Positions 7,400-15,843 of a stretch of DNA of 29,015 bases are shown piece after piece; positions within the stretch are counted from its first letter, which is position 1; each line of letters begins with the position of its first letter. The stretch lies in contig CAYORX010000021.1 of NCBI GenBank assembly GCA_964406505.1, positions 1-29,015 on the forward strand, given 5' to 3'. The notes beneath the pieces were generated by a model. It worked only from the letters and a program-made list of their open reading frames with translations, was not told the origin of the DNA and did no database searches. The translations under genes were made by a program, and so were the position numbers. The DNA is from DTU015 sp964406505 (GTDB taxonomy: Bacteria; Bacillota; Sulfobacillia; Fermentithermobacillales; Fermentithermobacillaceae).

Positions 7400-10300
7400 T
7401 CAATCACTTTCAAGCCGCATACTGAAAATTTTTGATACACCTGGTTCTTCCATTGTAACCCCATAGATTATGTCTGCGGCCTCCATTGTAGATTCTTGAT
7501 GAGTAATAACAATGAACTGCGTATCTTGAGAATATCGTTTCAAAAATTGAGCAAACCTTACCACGTTTGCTTCATCTAACGATGAGTCCACTTCATCGAG
7601 CACCATTACAGGCGAGGGATTTGTCGCAAGGATTGCAAATATAAGCGCTATTCCACAAAGAGACCTTTCTCCTCCAGATAAAAGATTAAACTGCTCGTGT
7701 CTTCTTCCCGGAGGCTCAGCTATAACCTCGACTCCCAGAGTGTCTTCTACCAGGCTGAGATTACCGCGTCCCCCTCCAAATAATTCCCTGAATATTCGCT
7801 GAAAATTTTGATTTACTGCTTCAAAAGTATTTGTAAACCCAATAGCGATTTCTTTTTGGATAATTTTTAAGGCTCGTTTAAGTTCATTAATGGCATGTTC
7901 TACATCGGTTTTTTCATTATGGATTTGTTCAATACGTTTAGAGAGTTCCTCGTAATCTTTTTCAGCCTTTAAATTTACCGTGCCCAAATTCTGAATGGCA
8001 GTTTCAACGTTTTCGATTTGAGGCAAAGCCTCTTGACGAGATATTCTAGGATGTATATAGGTATCGGGAGATGCAATACCATATCTAGATTTAATCATAT
8101 TTCTAGTATCCGACAGAACTGCTTCATACTCTTTGATCTTATATTCAGCGTCATTGAGCCAAGATTTAAGAGTGTTTTGTTTTAAATTCAGGGACTTTAT
8201 TCGTTCTACATTTCGTTCCAAAGATTGTTTTAATAGTTTTAAACGATCTTGACCCTCAGAAATATGACCGCTAACAACTCCAATTTCCTTCTTAAGGTTT
8301 GTTATAATATTTTCAATGTTTGTATCTTCTTGGAGCAATTCATTCTTTAAAGTTTTTAGTCTCGCAAGTTCACCTTCTTCTTCATTTATGGTCTTGTGCG
8401 CAGAGCCTATTTCACCTTTAAGATTTTCCAAATGGCGCACAAAAAATCCCATTTCTTTTTGTAATTCTTGATGCTTGCTATTGATTTTTTTTAGGTCGTC
8501 TAAATATTGTCCATCTGCCTCCGTTTTATTATGGAGCATATCTTCAAACTCTTTTAGCTCAGTTTCTTTTTCACGTAATTGCACAGAAATATTTTGCTCC
8601 AAGGTTGACGTTTCTGCAATTTCAACAAGAAACCCTTTTTCATCAATTATGATTGGTTGAATTTCTTCTTTGACACGAGCGATTTCAGCCCGATGTATTT
8701 TCAATTCTGATTTTAGATGTTCAATTTTCTCTTCCAGGCCTGCTACAGATGTGCGTGCCACAAATGCTTTTTCCTTGGCATCATAAGCACGTTTCGATAT
8801 TTCCGATATTTCTATATTTGTAGATTCAATACCTGATTTCGTATCATTCAGTTGCTGAGTTAAGTTTTTGATACCGAGTTTTAATGAAGCGATCTCATGC
8901 TTTCTCATGAATATCGATTCATACCTATGAGCCTGTCCACCAGTTATAGCCCCCCCGGGTTGTAAGCTTTCGCCTTCTAATGTCACCACCTTAATGGCCC
9001 AAGAAGATCTATGCATAAAGTTCAACGCTAGTTCTATCGTTTCAGCAAGCGCCACCCTACCTAAAAGATATTCTGCACAAGGCTTTAAGTCTTTAGGATA
9101 ATCTATAACTGAAATAAGTGGCCTTACCCCTTCCATATTGGATATAACCTGTTCAACCTTAGTATGAAGCTTCCCAGGCTTTAATAAGTTAACGGGCAAA
9201 AATGTACAACGCCCATACTTACGCTTTTTTAAGAAATTTATTGCATCTTTTGCCGCATCTTCGTTTATAACAACTATGTTTTGTGCCGCCCCGCCAACTG
9301 CAGACGACAAAGCAGACACATATTTTGCTTGACAGGAAAACAAATCACCTACAGAACCTATAATTCCTTTTAACTCCAATTGTTTTTTCGCTTTAAGTAC
9401 GGCACGCGGTCCTTTACTGTAACCTTCGTAAGTATCTTCCATCTCTTCAAGCAGTCTTTTTCGAGAATTCAGGCTAGCTGATCTCGATTGGAGATTCGAA
9501 TACAATGAGACAAGCTTTTCCCGATGGCCCTTAGCATCTTCAAGCTGCTTTTCAGATACCTTCCATGTAAATTCGTACTGCTCTTGTTCCTCTTTCTTCC
9601 TATGAAACTGTTTGGTGGTTTCTTCTAACTGTTGAGTGTATTGCAATATCTTCTTGTCAAGTGACAACAAATATCTTTGGATTTCTTCGATTTTTTGGTT
9701 TCTACTTTTTGCCTGTTCTTTTAGATTGAATTTTGTTTGCTGTAGCTGATTCAGGCGCGCAGTATAGACAACCATGCTTTCTTTTATGCTTATAATTTTT
9801 TCGCTTAATTGCCTCCATTGCGATTCAAAAATCTGTCTTTTTTCTTCAGCTCTCTTAAGACTTCTTAAGTTTTCATCTAAAAGTTTTGTAACTGAACCTA
9901 CATTTTTCTCTGCTTCTGCCTTTTTTTTATACATTTCAGCCATTTCACGTTTAAGTATGTCTTGCCGAACTGTTTTAGCCTTTATTTCCCTCGATACTAA
10001 AGAAATCTTGCCCTTCACCGAATCTTTGTTTTTTTCAAGCGTTACGAGTTTCGATGCTGTATTTTCTCGCTGGGCAAGCTTATCTTTGATCATACGCTCT
10101 AACGAAACTAATTGATTTTTTGTGGGCTCATTTTCATCTTCCAAAATGGTGATAGTTGCTGCAATTTCGTCCATTTCTTTAATATTGTTGTTCCGGCGGT
10201 GCGTTACGTTTAATAAGCGCTTGGATTGCTCTTTTTCTTGATGAAGCCACATGGCTAGTTCCAATCTGTTTTTCTTGTCTACAAGTTTTTGGTAGCGAAC

Positions 10301-10918
10301 TGCAGTTTGCCAGTCTAGATAAAGCGTTTTTTTTCGTTGCTCCAGCTCCGCAAGCAGATCTTTTAACCGCACAATATCCCGACTTGCTTGCGCCAATTTA
10401 CTTTCAACTTCTTTTCGATTCAACTTGAATCTCGATACACCAGAAACCTCTTCGATCCAAGCCCGTCTATCTTCTGGCTTTCCTCCAGCAAGTTCCTGTA
10501 TCGTACCTTGCCCAATTACGACATACCCTGTATGAGAAAGGCCAGTTCCCAGCAAACTTTCATATATATCTTTCAAACGACACATTTTATTGTTCATCAG
10601 GTAATCACTGGATCCATCACGAGTAAACCGCCTTACAATTTCAAGTTCACCATCGTCTAAAACACCTTCAAGTAGCAATTTTACTTCCGCCATACCCATC
10701 GCTTTACGGCTTTTCGTACCTGAAAAGATCAAGTCTTCTAATCTGTTGCAACGCAAAAATCTTGCATTGTGTTCCCCCAAAACCCATCTAAGCGCATCGG
10801 CGAGATTAGACTTACCACAACCGTTAGGACCAACAATTGCAGTTATTCCTGTTCCAAAAACAATTTGGGTGCGATCGCAAAACGACTTGAATCCTTGTAA
10901 TGTCATAGTCTTTAGCAA
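7400..10918 (-). CDS. smc: chromosome segregation protein SMC
   Basis: SMC is the coiled-coil ATPase of bacterial condensin, working with ScpA and ScpB to organise chromosomes. The 1172-residue protein has the N-terminal Walker A (G-P-N-G-C-G-K-S, 30-37), long coiled coils, a hinge at roughly 500-660 with the P-G-G-A-I-T-G-G segment, and the C-terminal head with L-S-G-G-E-R (1080-1085), Walker B V-M-V-L-D-E-V-D (1104-1111) and a closing V-I-T-H-Q switch. The signature reads GGERSLCG where GGERALTA is more common, a conservative difference. The start is TTG at 10918, ten bases after AGGAGG; the ATG four codons later would be too far from that site. It sits between rnc and ftsY, the usual Firmicute order. 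Confidence 0.97.
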   Translation of the reverse strand: MLKTMTLQGFKSFCDRTQIVFGTGITAIVGPNGCGKSNLADALRWVLGEHNARFLRCNRLEDLIFSGTKSRKAMGMAEVKLLLEGVLDDGELEIVRRFTRDGSSDYLMNNKMCRLKDIYESLLGTGLSHTGYVVIGQGTIQELAGGKPEDRRAWIEEVSGVSRFKLNRKEVESKLAQASRDIVRLKDLLAELEQRKKTLYLDWQTAVRYQKLVDKKNRLELAMWLHQEKEQSKRLLNVTHRRNNNIKEMDEIAATITILEDENEPTKNQLVSLERMIKDKLAQRENTASKLVTLEKNKDSVKGKISLVSREIKAKTVRQDILKREMAEMYKKKAEAEKNVGSVTKLLDENLRSLKRAEEKRQIFESQWRQLSEKIISIKESMVVYTARLNQLQQTKFNLKEQAKSRNQKIEEIQRYLLSLDKKILQYTQQLEETTKQFHRKKEEQEQYEFTWKVSEKQLEDAKGHREKLVSLYSNLQSRSASLNSRKRLLEEMEDTYEGYSKGPRAVLKAKKQLELKGIIGSVGDLFSCQAKYVSALSSAVGGAAQNIVVINEDAAKDAINFLKKRKYGRCTFLPVNLLKPGKLHTKVEQVISNMEGVRPLISVIDYPKDLKPCAEYLLGRVALAETIELALNFMHRSSWAIKVVTLEGESLQPGGAITGGQAHRYESIFMRKHEIASLKLGIKNLTQQLNDTKSGIESTNIEISEISKRAYDAKEKAFVARTSVAGLEEKIEHLKSELKIHRAEIARVKEEIQPIIIDEKGFLVEIAETSTLEQNISVQLREKETELKEFEDMLHNKTEADGQYLDDLKKINSKHQELQKEMGFFVRHLENLKGEIGSAHKTINEEEGELARLKTLKNELLQEDTNIENIITNLKKEIGVVSGHISEGQDRLKLLKQSLERNVERIKSLNLKQNTLKSWLNDAEYKIKEYEAVLSDTRNMIKSRYGIASPDTYIHPRISRQEALPQIENVETAIQNLGTVNLKAEKDYEELSKRIEQIHNEKTDVEHAINELKRALKIIQKEIAIGFTNTFEAVNQNFQRIFRELFGGGRGNLSLVEDTLGVEVIAEPPGRRHEQFNLLSGGERSLCGIALIFAILATNPSPVMVLDEVDSSLDEANVVRFAQFLKRYSQDTQFIVITHQESTMEAADIIYGVTMEEPGVSKIFSMRLESD

Positions 10919-10978
10919 ACTTGAAAATCCTCCTGTCCAATTTCCCCACTTGGCTCTGCATCAGTTTTTCTAATGTTT

Positions 10979-11674
10979 TCAACTTATTAAACCTTCACTT
11001 TTCAACCAATTTCGAGCTGCGTCCTCCTCAGCCTCTTTTTTCGATTGCCCTTTTCCTACAGAAACCCGTCGACCGTCAATGTTACAGCCGATTGTATATT
11101 GCGGCAAATGATCCGGGCCCTTTATATTTAACACAACATATTCTAGTTTAGCTGTCGAACGCTGTTGTACAATTTCTTGTAGCATGGTTTTGGGATCAAC
11201 AGGAACCTCTTTCATTTCAGAACTTAACAACAAACCTTCCACCAGCTCATAAGAAAGGTGCCAATCATGTTGTAAAAAATATGCTCCTACAAACGCTTCA
11301 AAAGCCCCACCAATAATGCGTGGTCGCTTGCGGCCTCCTGTTTTTTCTTCACCACGCCCAAGCATTAAATGCTTCTCCAAACATACTGCGCGTGCTGTTT
11401 TGGCTAAAGATGCACCCGAAACCAAGCTGGCCCTCATTCTCGTAAGATCACCTTCCAACATTTGCGGATAATTTTTATAAAGATATACTCCGACTGCCAT
11501 TGATATAACTGCGTCACCTAAAAATTCTAACCTTTCATTGGAAGTATTAACATTTCCACATTCATTGGAATAGGATATATGAGTAAATGCTTGTGTACGA
11601 AGATCGGGGTTGAGCGATTTTACAGCATCATCAAATATTTTTCTTAACCGCTGTAGTTTTTTAACACCAAACAA
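10979..11674 (-). CDS. rnc: ribonuclease III with an altered metal-binding residue
   Basis: RNase III cuts double-stranded RNA, including rRNA precursors. The protein (231 residues) has the signature N-E-R-L-E-F-L-G-D-A-V (46-56) and a C-terminal double-stranded RNA-binding domain (about 160-228, with G-x-G-x-S-K-K-E-A-E). By ungapped alignment of G-G-R-x-R-x-x-I-(I/L)-(A/G)-X-A-F-E-A with Bacillus and E. coli, the Asp equivalent to E. coli D114 is Gly123 (codon GGG). The other acidic residues are kept: E47, E50, D54, and E126 for E. coli E117. The start is TTG at 11674 after a run of Gs, overlapping the fabF 3' end by 31 bases. The identity is sure; whether catalysis is impaired is not. Confidence 0.93.
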   Translation of the reverse strand: MFGVKKLQRLRKIFDDAVKSLNPDLRTQAFTHISYSNECGNVNTSNERLEFLGDAVISMAVGVYLYKNYPQMLEGDLTRMRASLVSGASLAKTARAVCLEKHLMLGRGEEKTGGRKRPRIIGGAFEAFVGAYFLQHDWHLSYELVEGLLLSSEMKEVPVDPKTMLQEIVQQRSTAKLEYVVLNIKGPDHLPQYTIGCNIDGRRVSVGKGQSKKEAEEDAARNWLKSEGLIS

Positions 11675-12882
11675 ACATTTTGCCCCCCAAAACCAAATGA
11701 ATTTTTTAAGGCTACTCCTAGTTTAGCGCGGCGAGCCTTGTTAGGTACATAATCAAGATCACATAAAGGATCCGGTACCTCGTAATTTATGGTCGGTATG
11801 ACTATTTGATTTTGTAACATCAAAGCTGTTGCTATGGTTTCTACAGCCCCCGCAGCACCAAGCAAATGGCCAATCATTGACTTAATAGAAGAAATCATTA
11901 CTTGGTGGGCTCTGGTGCCAAGCGCGTTTTTTAATGCCCTAGTTTCATTAACGTCGTTGTGAGGAGTGGAAGTACCATGAGCATTCACATAATCTACAGC
12001 CGAGGGATCCAGTTGAGCATCAACCAAAGCAGCACTAATAGCTCGACTTGCTCCGGCTCCTTTGGGCGCAGGAGCAGTAATATGATAAGCATCAGAAGCA
12101 GTGCCATATCCTACGATTTCTGCATATATATTTGCATCTCGCTTTAGTGCGCGGCCCAATTCCTCGATCACAATTGCCCCAGCTCCTTCGCCTATGACAA
12201 AGCCGTCACGGTTTTTATCAAAAGGGCGACAAGCCTTAAAAAGCAAATGGTTTTGAGTTGACAACGCCTTCATATTGCAAAACCCTGCCATCACCAACGG
12301 TGTTATCGCTGACTCTGACCCTCCGGCAACCATTACATCTGCATAATCGTCTTGAACTAGCCTGAAAGCCTCACCTATTGCGCTAGTCCCCGACGCACAA
12401 GCCGTAGCTACTGTGCTTATCGGGCCTTTTAGATCAAGCATTATGGATACATGACCCGAAGCCATATTAGGGAGCATCATAGGTATAAAAAACGGCGTCA
12501 CTCTTTTGTGGCCTCCTGATAAATAACGGTCATACTGAACGACAATCGATTCAATTCCACTTAGCCCTGTGCCTATAACTACCCCCGCTCTTTCTGGTAC
12601 GAAAGTTCCGTTAATATCTGAATCTTCAAAAGCCATACGCGAAGATGCTACCGCCATCTGGATAAACCTATCCATTTTTCTAGAATCTCTACGTTCAAGA
12701 TATATATCAGGATCGAAATCTACCTCTCCAGCAATCTTTGAAGAAAAATTAGCCGTGTCAAAGCGTGTGATTTTTCTAATCCCTGATCGACCCTTTGTGA
12801 GATTGTCCCAAAATTGAGACAATTCCGTTCCTATCGGGCTAATAACACCCATTCCAGTGATAACCGCACGTCTGGCGTTCAT
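11644..12882 (-). CDS. fabF: beta-ketoacyl-ACP synthase II
   Basis: FabF condenses malonyl-ACP with growing acyl-ACP in each elongation round of fatty acid synthesis. The 412-residue protein has the Cys-His-His triad: Cys162 in T-A-C-A-S-G-T, His302 in N-A-H-G-T-S-T, and His339 in I-G-H-L-L-G-A-A-G. The C-terminal N-S-F-G-F-G-G-Q-N loop is intact. The ATG at 12882 has AGGAG seven bases upstream. It is separated from acpP by 66 bases that contain a strong hairpin, and its 3' end overlaps rnc. Confidence 0.97.
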   Translation of the reverse strand: MNARRAVITGMGVISPIGTELSQFWDNLTKGRSGIRKITRFDTANFSSKIAGEVDFDPDIYLERRDSRKMDRFIQMAVASSRMAFEDSDINGTFVPERAGVVIGTGLSGIESIVVQYDRYLSGGHKRVTPFFIPMMLPNMASGHVSIMLDLKGPISTVATACASGTSAIGEAFRLVQDDYADVMVAGGSESAITPLVMAGFCNMKALSTQNHLLFKACRPFDKNRDGFVIGEGAGAIVIEELGRALKRDANIYAEIVGYGTASDAYHITAPAPKGAGASRAISAALVDAQLDPSAVDYVNAHGTSTPHNDVNETRALKNALGTRAHQVMISSIKSMIGHLLGAAGAVETIATALMLQNQIVIPTINYEVPDPLCDLDYVPNKARRAKLGVALKNSFGFGGQNVCLVLKNYSG

Positions 12883-12914
12883 TTTAGCTCTCCTGCCTCA
12901 TGCAAATCAAACAA

Positions 12915-12934
12915 GGGGTCCTTACACGGACCCC
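12915..12934 (-). terminator. hairpin between acpP and fabF (attenuator or mRNA stabiliser)
   Basis: GGGGTCC (12915-12921) and GGACCCC (12928-12934) form a perfect seven-pair stem with a six-base loop. On the transcribed minus strand it is followed by TTGTTTGATTTG, which is T-rich but not an uninterrupted tract. That fits partial termination or 3'-end protection, which would raise acyl carrier protein output over FabF and later genes. Which of these it does cannot be read from sequence. Confidence 0.6.
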
Positions 12935-12948
12935 GCGTTTATTGCCCA

Positions 12949-13191
12949 TTATTCGGTATATTTTTCTAAATAATCAATCGCATCCTGCACAGTCGAAATG
13001 TCTTCGGCATCCTCATCCGATATGGTAATTCCAAATTCGCCTTCAAAAGCCATTATCAAGTCTACGATTTCAAGCGAATCAGCTCCTAAATCATCGATAA
13101 ACGATGCCTCGGGGGTAACTAAAGACTCTTCTACACTTAACTGATCTATTACGATCTTTTTTACTTTTTCAAAAATAGCTTGAGCAGCCAT
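12949..13191 (-). CDS. acpP: acyl carrier protein
   Basis: ACP carries acyl intermediates on a 4'-phosphopantetheine arm. The 80-residue acidic protein has the D-D-L-G-A-D-S-L motif with the attachment Ser39, and acidic helix II (E-I-V-D-L-I-M-A-F-E). The SD site GAGGAGGTGAG, about six bases before the ATG, is among the strongest in the window, in keeping with high expression. It lies between fabG and fabF with a hairpin downstream. Confidence 0.97.
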   Translation of the reverse strand: MAAQAIFEKVKKIVIDQLSVEESLVTPEASFIDDLGADSLEIVDLIMAFEGEFGITISDEDAEDISTVQDAIDYLEKYTE

Positions 13192-13218
13192 GAACTCACC
13201 TCCTCATTAAAGTAATCT

Positions 13219-13971
13219 TTAAATCAGTTTGGAAGACATGCCTCCGTCAACAGCTAAAACTTGACCGGTAATATATTGTGCTCGCGGCGATGAAAGAAAG
13301 GCAACTGCATGAGCAACGTCAGCAGGTGTTCCCGGTCTTCCAAGAGGTATTTGTTGAATAAACGTCTTTTTAACGTTGGCATCCAATTTTTCTGTCATGT
13401 CGGTTGCTATGTATCCCGGTGCCACGACATTGGCAGTAATCCCGTATCTACAAACCTCCTGTGAAACACTCAAAGTAAAACCTATGATTCCGGCCTTGGC
13501 GGCTGCATAATTCGTTTGTCCAATATTTCCCCGAAAAGCTACTACAGAGGAAATGTTAACTATTCTACCTTTCCGCCTTCGGGCCATAAATCTTATAGCC
13601 CACTTTGTAACGTTGTATGCCCCTTTTAAATTAGTGTTCAGTACCTTATCCCATTCATCTTCTGTCATCCGCATAAGCAAAGCATCTTGAGTTACACCGG
13701 CATTTCCAATCAAAATTTCAATTGGCCCAAGCCGTTTTTCTATTAAATAAACCATATCTTTTGCAGCTTCATGCAAAGACACATCACATGGAAAAGGTTC
13801 AGCTTTTCTGCCTAATTGTTCAACCATTTTTGCTGTTTCTAACGCACCGGTTTCATCTGTAGAATAATTAACTGCAATATCATGTCCGTTTCGGGCTAAT
13901 TCCAAGGCACAAGCCCTACCGATACCTCTAGAAGCCCCAGTTACAAGCGCAACTGAACTTTTAAGTCCCAT
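13219..13971 (-). CDS. fabG: 3-oxoacyl-ACP reductase
   Basis: FabG is the NADPH-dependent reductase of the second step of the elongation cycle. It is a classical short-chain dehydrogenase with T-G-A-S-R-G-I-G (11-18), N-A-G (90-92), and the tetrad Asn114, Ser142, Tyr155, Lys159 in the Y-A-A-A-K context. Two starts are possible after GAGGAGG: a TTG at 13977 (four bases away, overlapping the fabD stop in TTGA) and the ATG at 13971 (ten bases away). I chose the ATG because the protein then begins like other FabG proteins (250 residues). It belongs to the tight fabD-fabG-acpP-fabF series. Confidence 0.96.
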   Translation of the reverse strand: MGLKSSVALVTGASRGIGRACALELARNGHDIAVNYSTDETGALETAKMVEQLGRKAEPFPCDVSLHEAAKDMVYLIEKRLGPIEILIGNAGVTQDALLMRMTEDEWDKVLNTNLKGAYNVTKWAIRFMARRRKGRIVNISSVVAFRGNIGQTNYAAAKAGIIGFTLSVSQEVCRYGITANVVAPGYIATDMTEKLDANVKKTFIQQIPLGRPGTPADVAHAVAFLSSPRAQYITGQVLAVDGGMSSKLI

Positions 13972-13973
13972 GT

Positions 13974-14918
13974 TCAATAGGCCTCCTCAGAAAACTCAAA
14001 CATCTTATAAAGATCTTGAGGATTAGCAAACGGAACAAATCGAACAGTGCGATCAATCCTCTTGCCAAATCCTGAAAGCACAGTTCCCGGTCCAACTTCA
14101 ACAAACAATGAAGCCCCATCCCGAATCATATTATGAACAACAACTTGCCACAGAACCGGAAACGTTACTTGCCGGAACAAAGTTTGACGTATTTCTTCAG
14201 AAGTCGACAAAGTTTCAGCTGTGACATTAGAATATATCGGTATTAAAGGACGATGAATTTGCACACTGTCTAAATCCTTTTTAAGTTTAAGGGCAGCCGG
14301 TTCCATGAGAGCACAATGAAAAGGTGCACTGACTGGAAGAGGAAATACTTTGCCCCCCTTCCTCTTAACCGATTCACACGCTTCCTCTACTGCTTTAGTC
14401 TCACCTGAAATTACCACTTGGCCGGGGCAATTGTAATTAGCCGCGATAACAACACCTCGCTTAGACGAAGCGAAACAAAGGGCTTCAACCTCAGCATTAG
14501 CCAAACCTATGATCGCAGCCATTTTGCCCTTTCCAGGCGGGCATGCCTTTTGCATATACATGCCGCGATTATGCGTAAGAATTACCGCATCTTCCAAAGA
14601 AAGACTACCCGCTACAACCAAAGCACTGTATTCCCCTAAGCTAAGTCCTGCAACCATACTGGGCATAAATCCGCGAGACTCTAAAACTTTTGCCGCGGCA
14701 ACGCTTACGATAAGAATCGCGGGCTGTGCGTTTTGAGTCATCATAAGGTCATTGGATGAGCCTTCAAAAATCAATTGTGAGATTTTAAAATTTAAAGCTT
14801 CATCAGCCCTGTCAAAAATTTCTCTTGCAACAGAATATTTTTTATAAAATTCTTTTCCCATACCAGGAAATTGTGATCCTTGACCGGGAAATATCCAAGC
14901 AGTTTGCGTGATTTCCAA
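13974..14918 (-). CDS. fabD: malonyl-CoA:ACP transacylase
   Basis: FabD moves malonyl groups from CoA to ACP. The 314-residue protein has G-Q-G-S-Q (12-16), the nucleophile Ser93 in G-L-S-L-G-E-Y (Leu instead of the His of E. coli, common in Firmicutes) and catalytic His201 in S-A-P-F-H-C-A-L-M. The start is a TTG at 14918 just after an AAGAAGGGGG stretch; no other in-frame start near an SD site was seen. It follows the DegV gene by 17 bases, where fabK is the neighbour in many relatives. Confidence 0.96.
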   Translation of the reverse strand: MEITQTAWIFPGQGSQFPGMGKEFYKKYSVAREIFDRADEALNFKISQLIFEGSSNDLMMTQNAQPAILIVSVAAAKVLESRGFMPSMVAGLSLGEYSALVVAGSLSLEDAVILTHNRGMYMQKACPPGKGKMAAIIGLANAEVEALCFASSKRGVVIAANYNCPGQVVISGETKAVEEACESVKRKGGKVFPLPVSAPFHCALMEPAALKLKKDLDSVQIHRPLIPIYSNVTAETLSTSEEIRQTLFRQVTFPVLWQVVVHNMIRDGASLFVEVGPGTVLSGFGKRIDRTVRFVPFANPQDLYKMFEFSEEAY

Positions 14919-14935
14919 TGCCCCCTTCTTTAATA

Positions 14936-15793
14936 TTAAACAGCACTGACAGGTATGGCGAATAAAGCAAGTGTGCCAGGTCCTGTATGGGTACCAATTA
15001 CCGCTCCTATTTGGGTTTCGTAAAACCTCGCAACTGATAAAAATTCTTCCGATTGATGCTTAAGCGCGGCTGCTTCTTCTGGTGCATCAGCATGTGAAAC
15101 ACATAGGTAGAGGTCTTCGTTTCGATCCACCCGTTCCGCTACAAAATTCAACATTCTTGAAATTACCCTTTCTTTTCCACGAACTCTTTCAACCGCAGTC
15201 ACACTACCTTCTTCGTCTAAAGATAACACCGGCTTCATATTAAGCAAGGTGCCTAAAAAATGCTGCGCTTTTCCGATCCTGCCGTTTTTTGCAAGATAAT
15301 CTAGCGTATCGACGCAAAACACCGTTACAGCATTTTCCCGCATCCGTTTTAAAGAAGCAACAATTTCTGTCTGAGTCTGTCCAGCGGTTGACATTTCTTT
15401 AGCTAAGATCGACATCATACCGTACATTCCTGAGCCTGATCTAGAATCAAATACTGTAATTTGCCGATCAGGAAGTGCGTCACGAGCAATAACAGCCGAT
15501 TGATAAGTACCGCTCAAAGCTGAAGATAAAGTGATGGCAATAACAGAAGAACCATCTGAACTCAACTGGTCAAAAACTTGTTCAAATTCCCACGGCGAAG
15601 GTTGAGATGTACGTGCTATATAAGACGAGGATTGAAGTTTATCGTAAAACGCTTTCCCCCGCAATCCATAACCATCTTTAAAGACTTCATCGCCAAAATG
15701 TACGTTTAAAGGAATCACTTCTATTCCCATTTTTTTCAAAACCTCAGGTTCAAAATCTTGTGCACTATCGGTAACGATTTTTACCTGTGACAT
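14936..15793 (-). CDS. DegV/FakB family fatty-acid-binding protein
   Basis: DegV proteins bind a fatty acid in a deep pocket; those working with FakA (then called FakB) present it for phosphorylation to acyl-phosphate. The visible family features are K-I-V-T-D-S-A near the N-terminus, R-T-S-Q-P-S (Thr62 contacts the carboxylate in characterised FakB), L-S-S-A-L-S-G-T-Y-Q-S-A (89-100), K-N-G-R-I-G-K-A and the C-terminal I-G-T-H-T-G-P-G. I moved the start from 15871, which lies inside fabH, to the ATG at 15793 with GGGAGG nine bases upstream, giving 285 residues. It sits inside the fab operon, where fabK (enoyl-ACP reductase) is common, and FakA is encoded about 11 kb away. FakB activity is inferred. 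Confidence 0.88.
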   Translation of the reverse strand: MSQVKIVTDSAQDFEPEVLKKMGIEVIPLNVHFGDEVFKDGYGLRGKAFYDKLQSSSYIARTSQPSPWEFEQVFDQLSSDGSSVIAITLSSALSGTYQSAVIARDALPDRQITVFDSRSGSGMYGMMSILAKEMSTAGQTQTEIVASLKRMRENAVTVFCVDTLDYLAKNGRIGKAQHFLGTLLNMKPVLSLDEEGSVTAVERVRGKERVISRMLNFVAERVDRNEDLYLCVSHADAPEEAAALKHQSEEFLSVARFYETQIGAVIGTHTGPGTLALFAIPVSAV

Positions 15794-15843
15794 ACCTAAA
15801 TACCTCCCTATCAACATGTTAAGAGTTCTTGTATCACCTTGTG

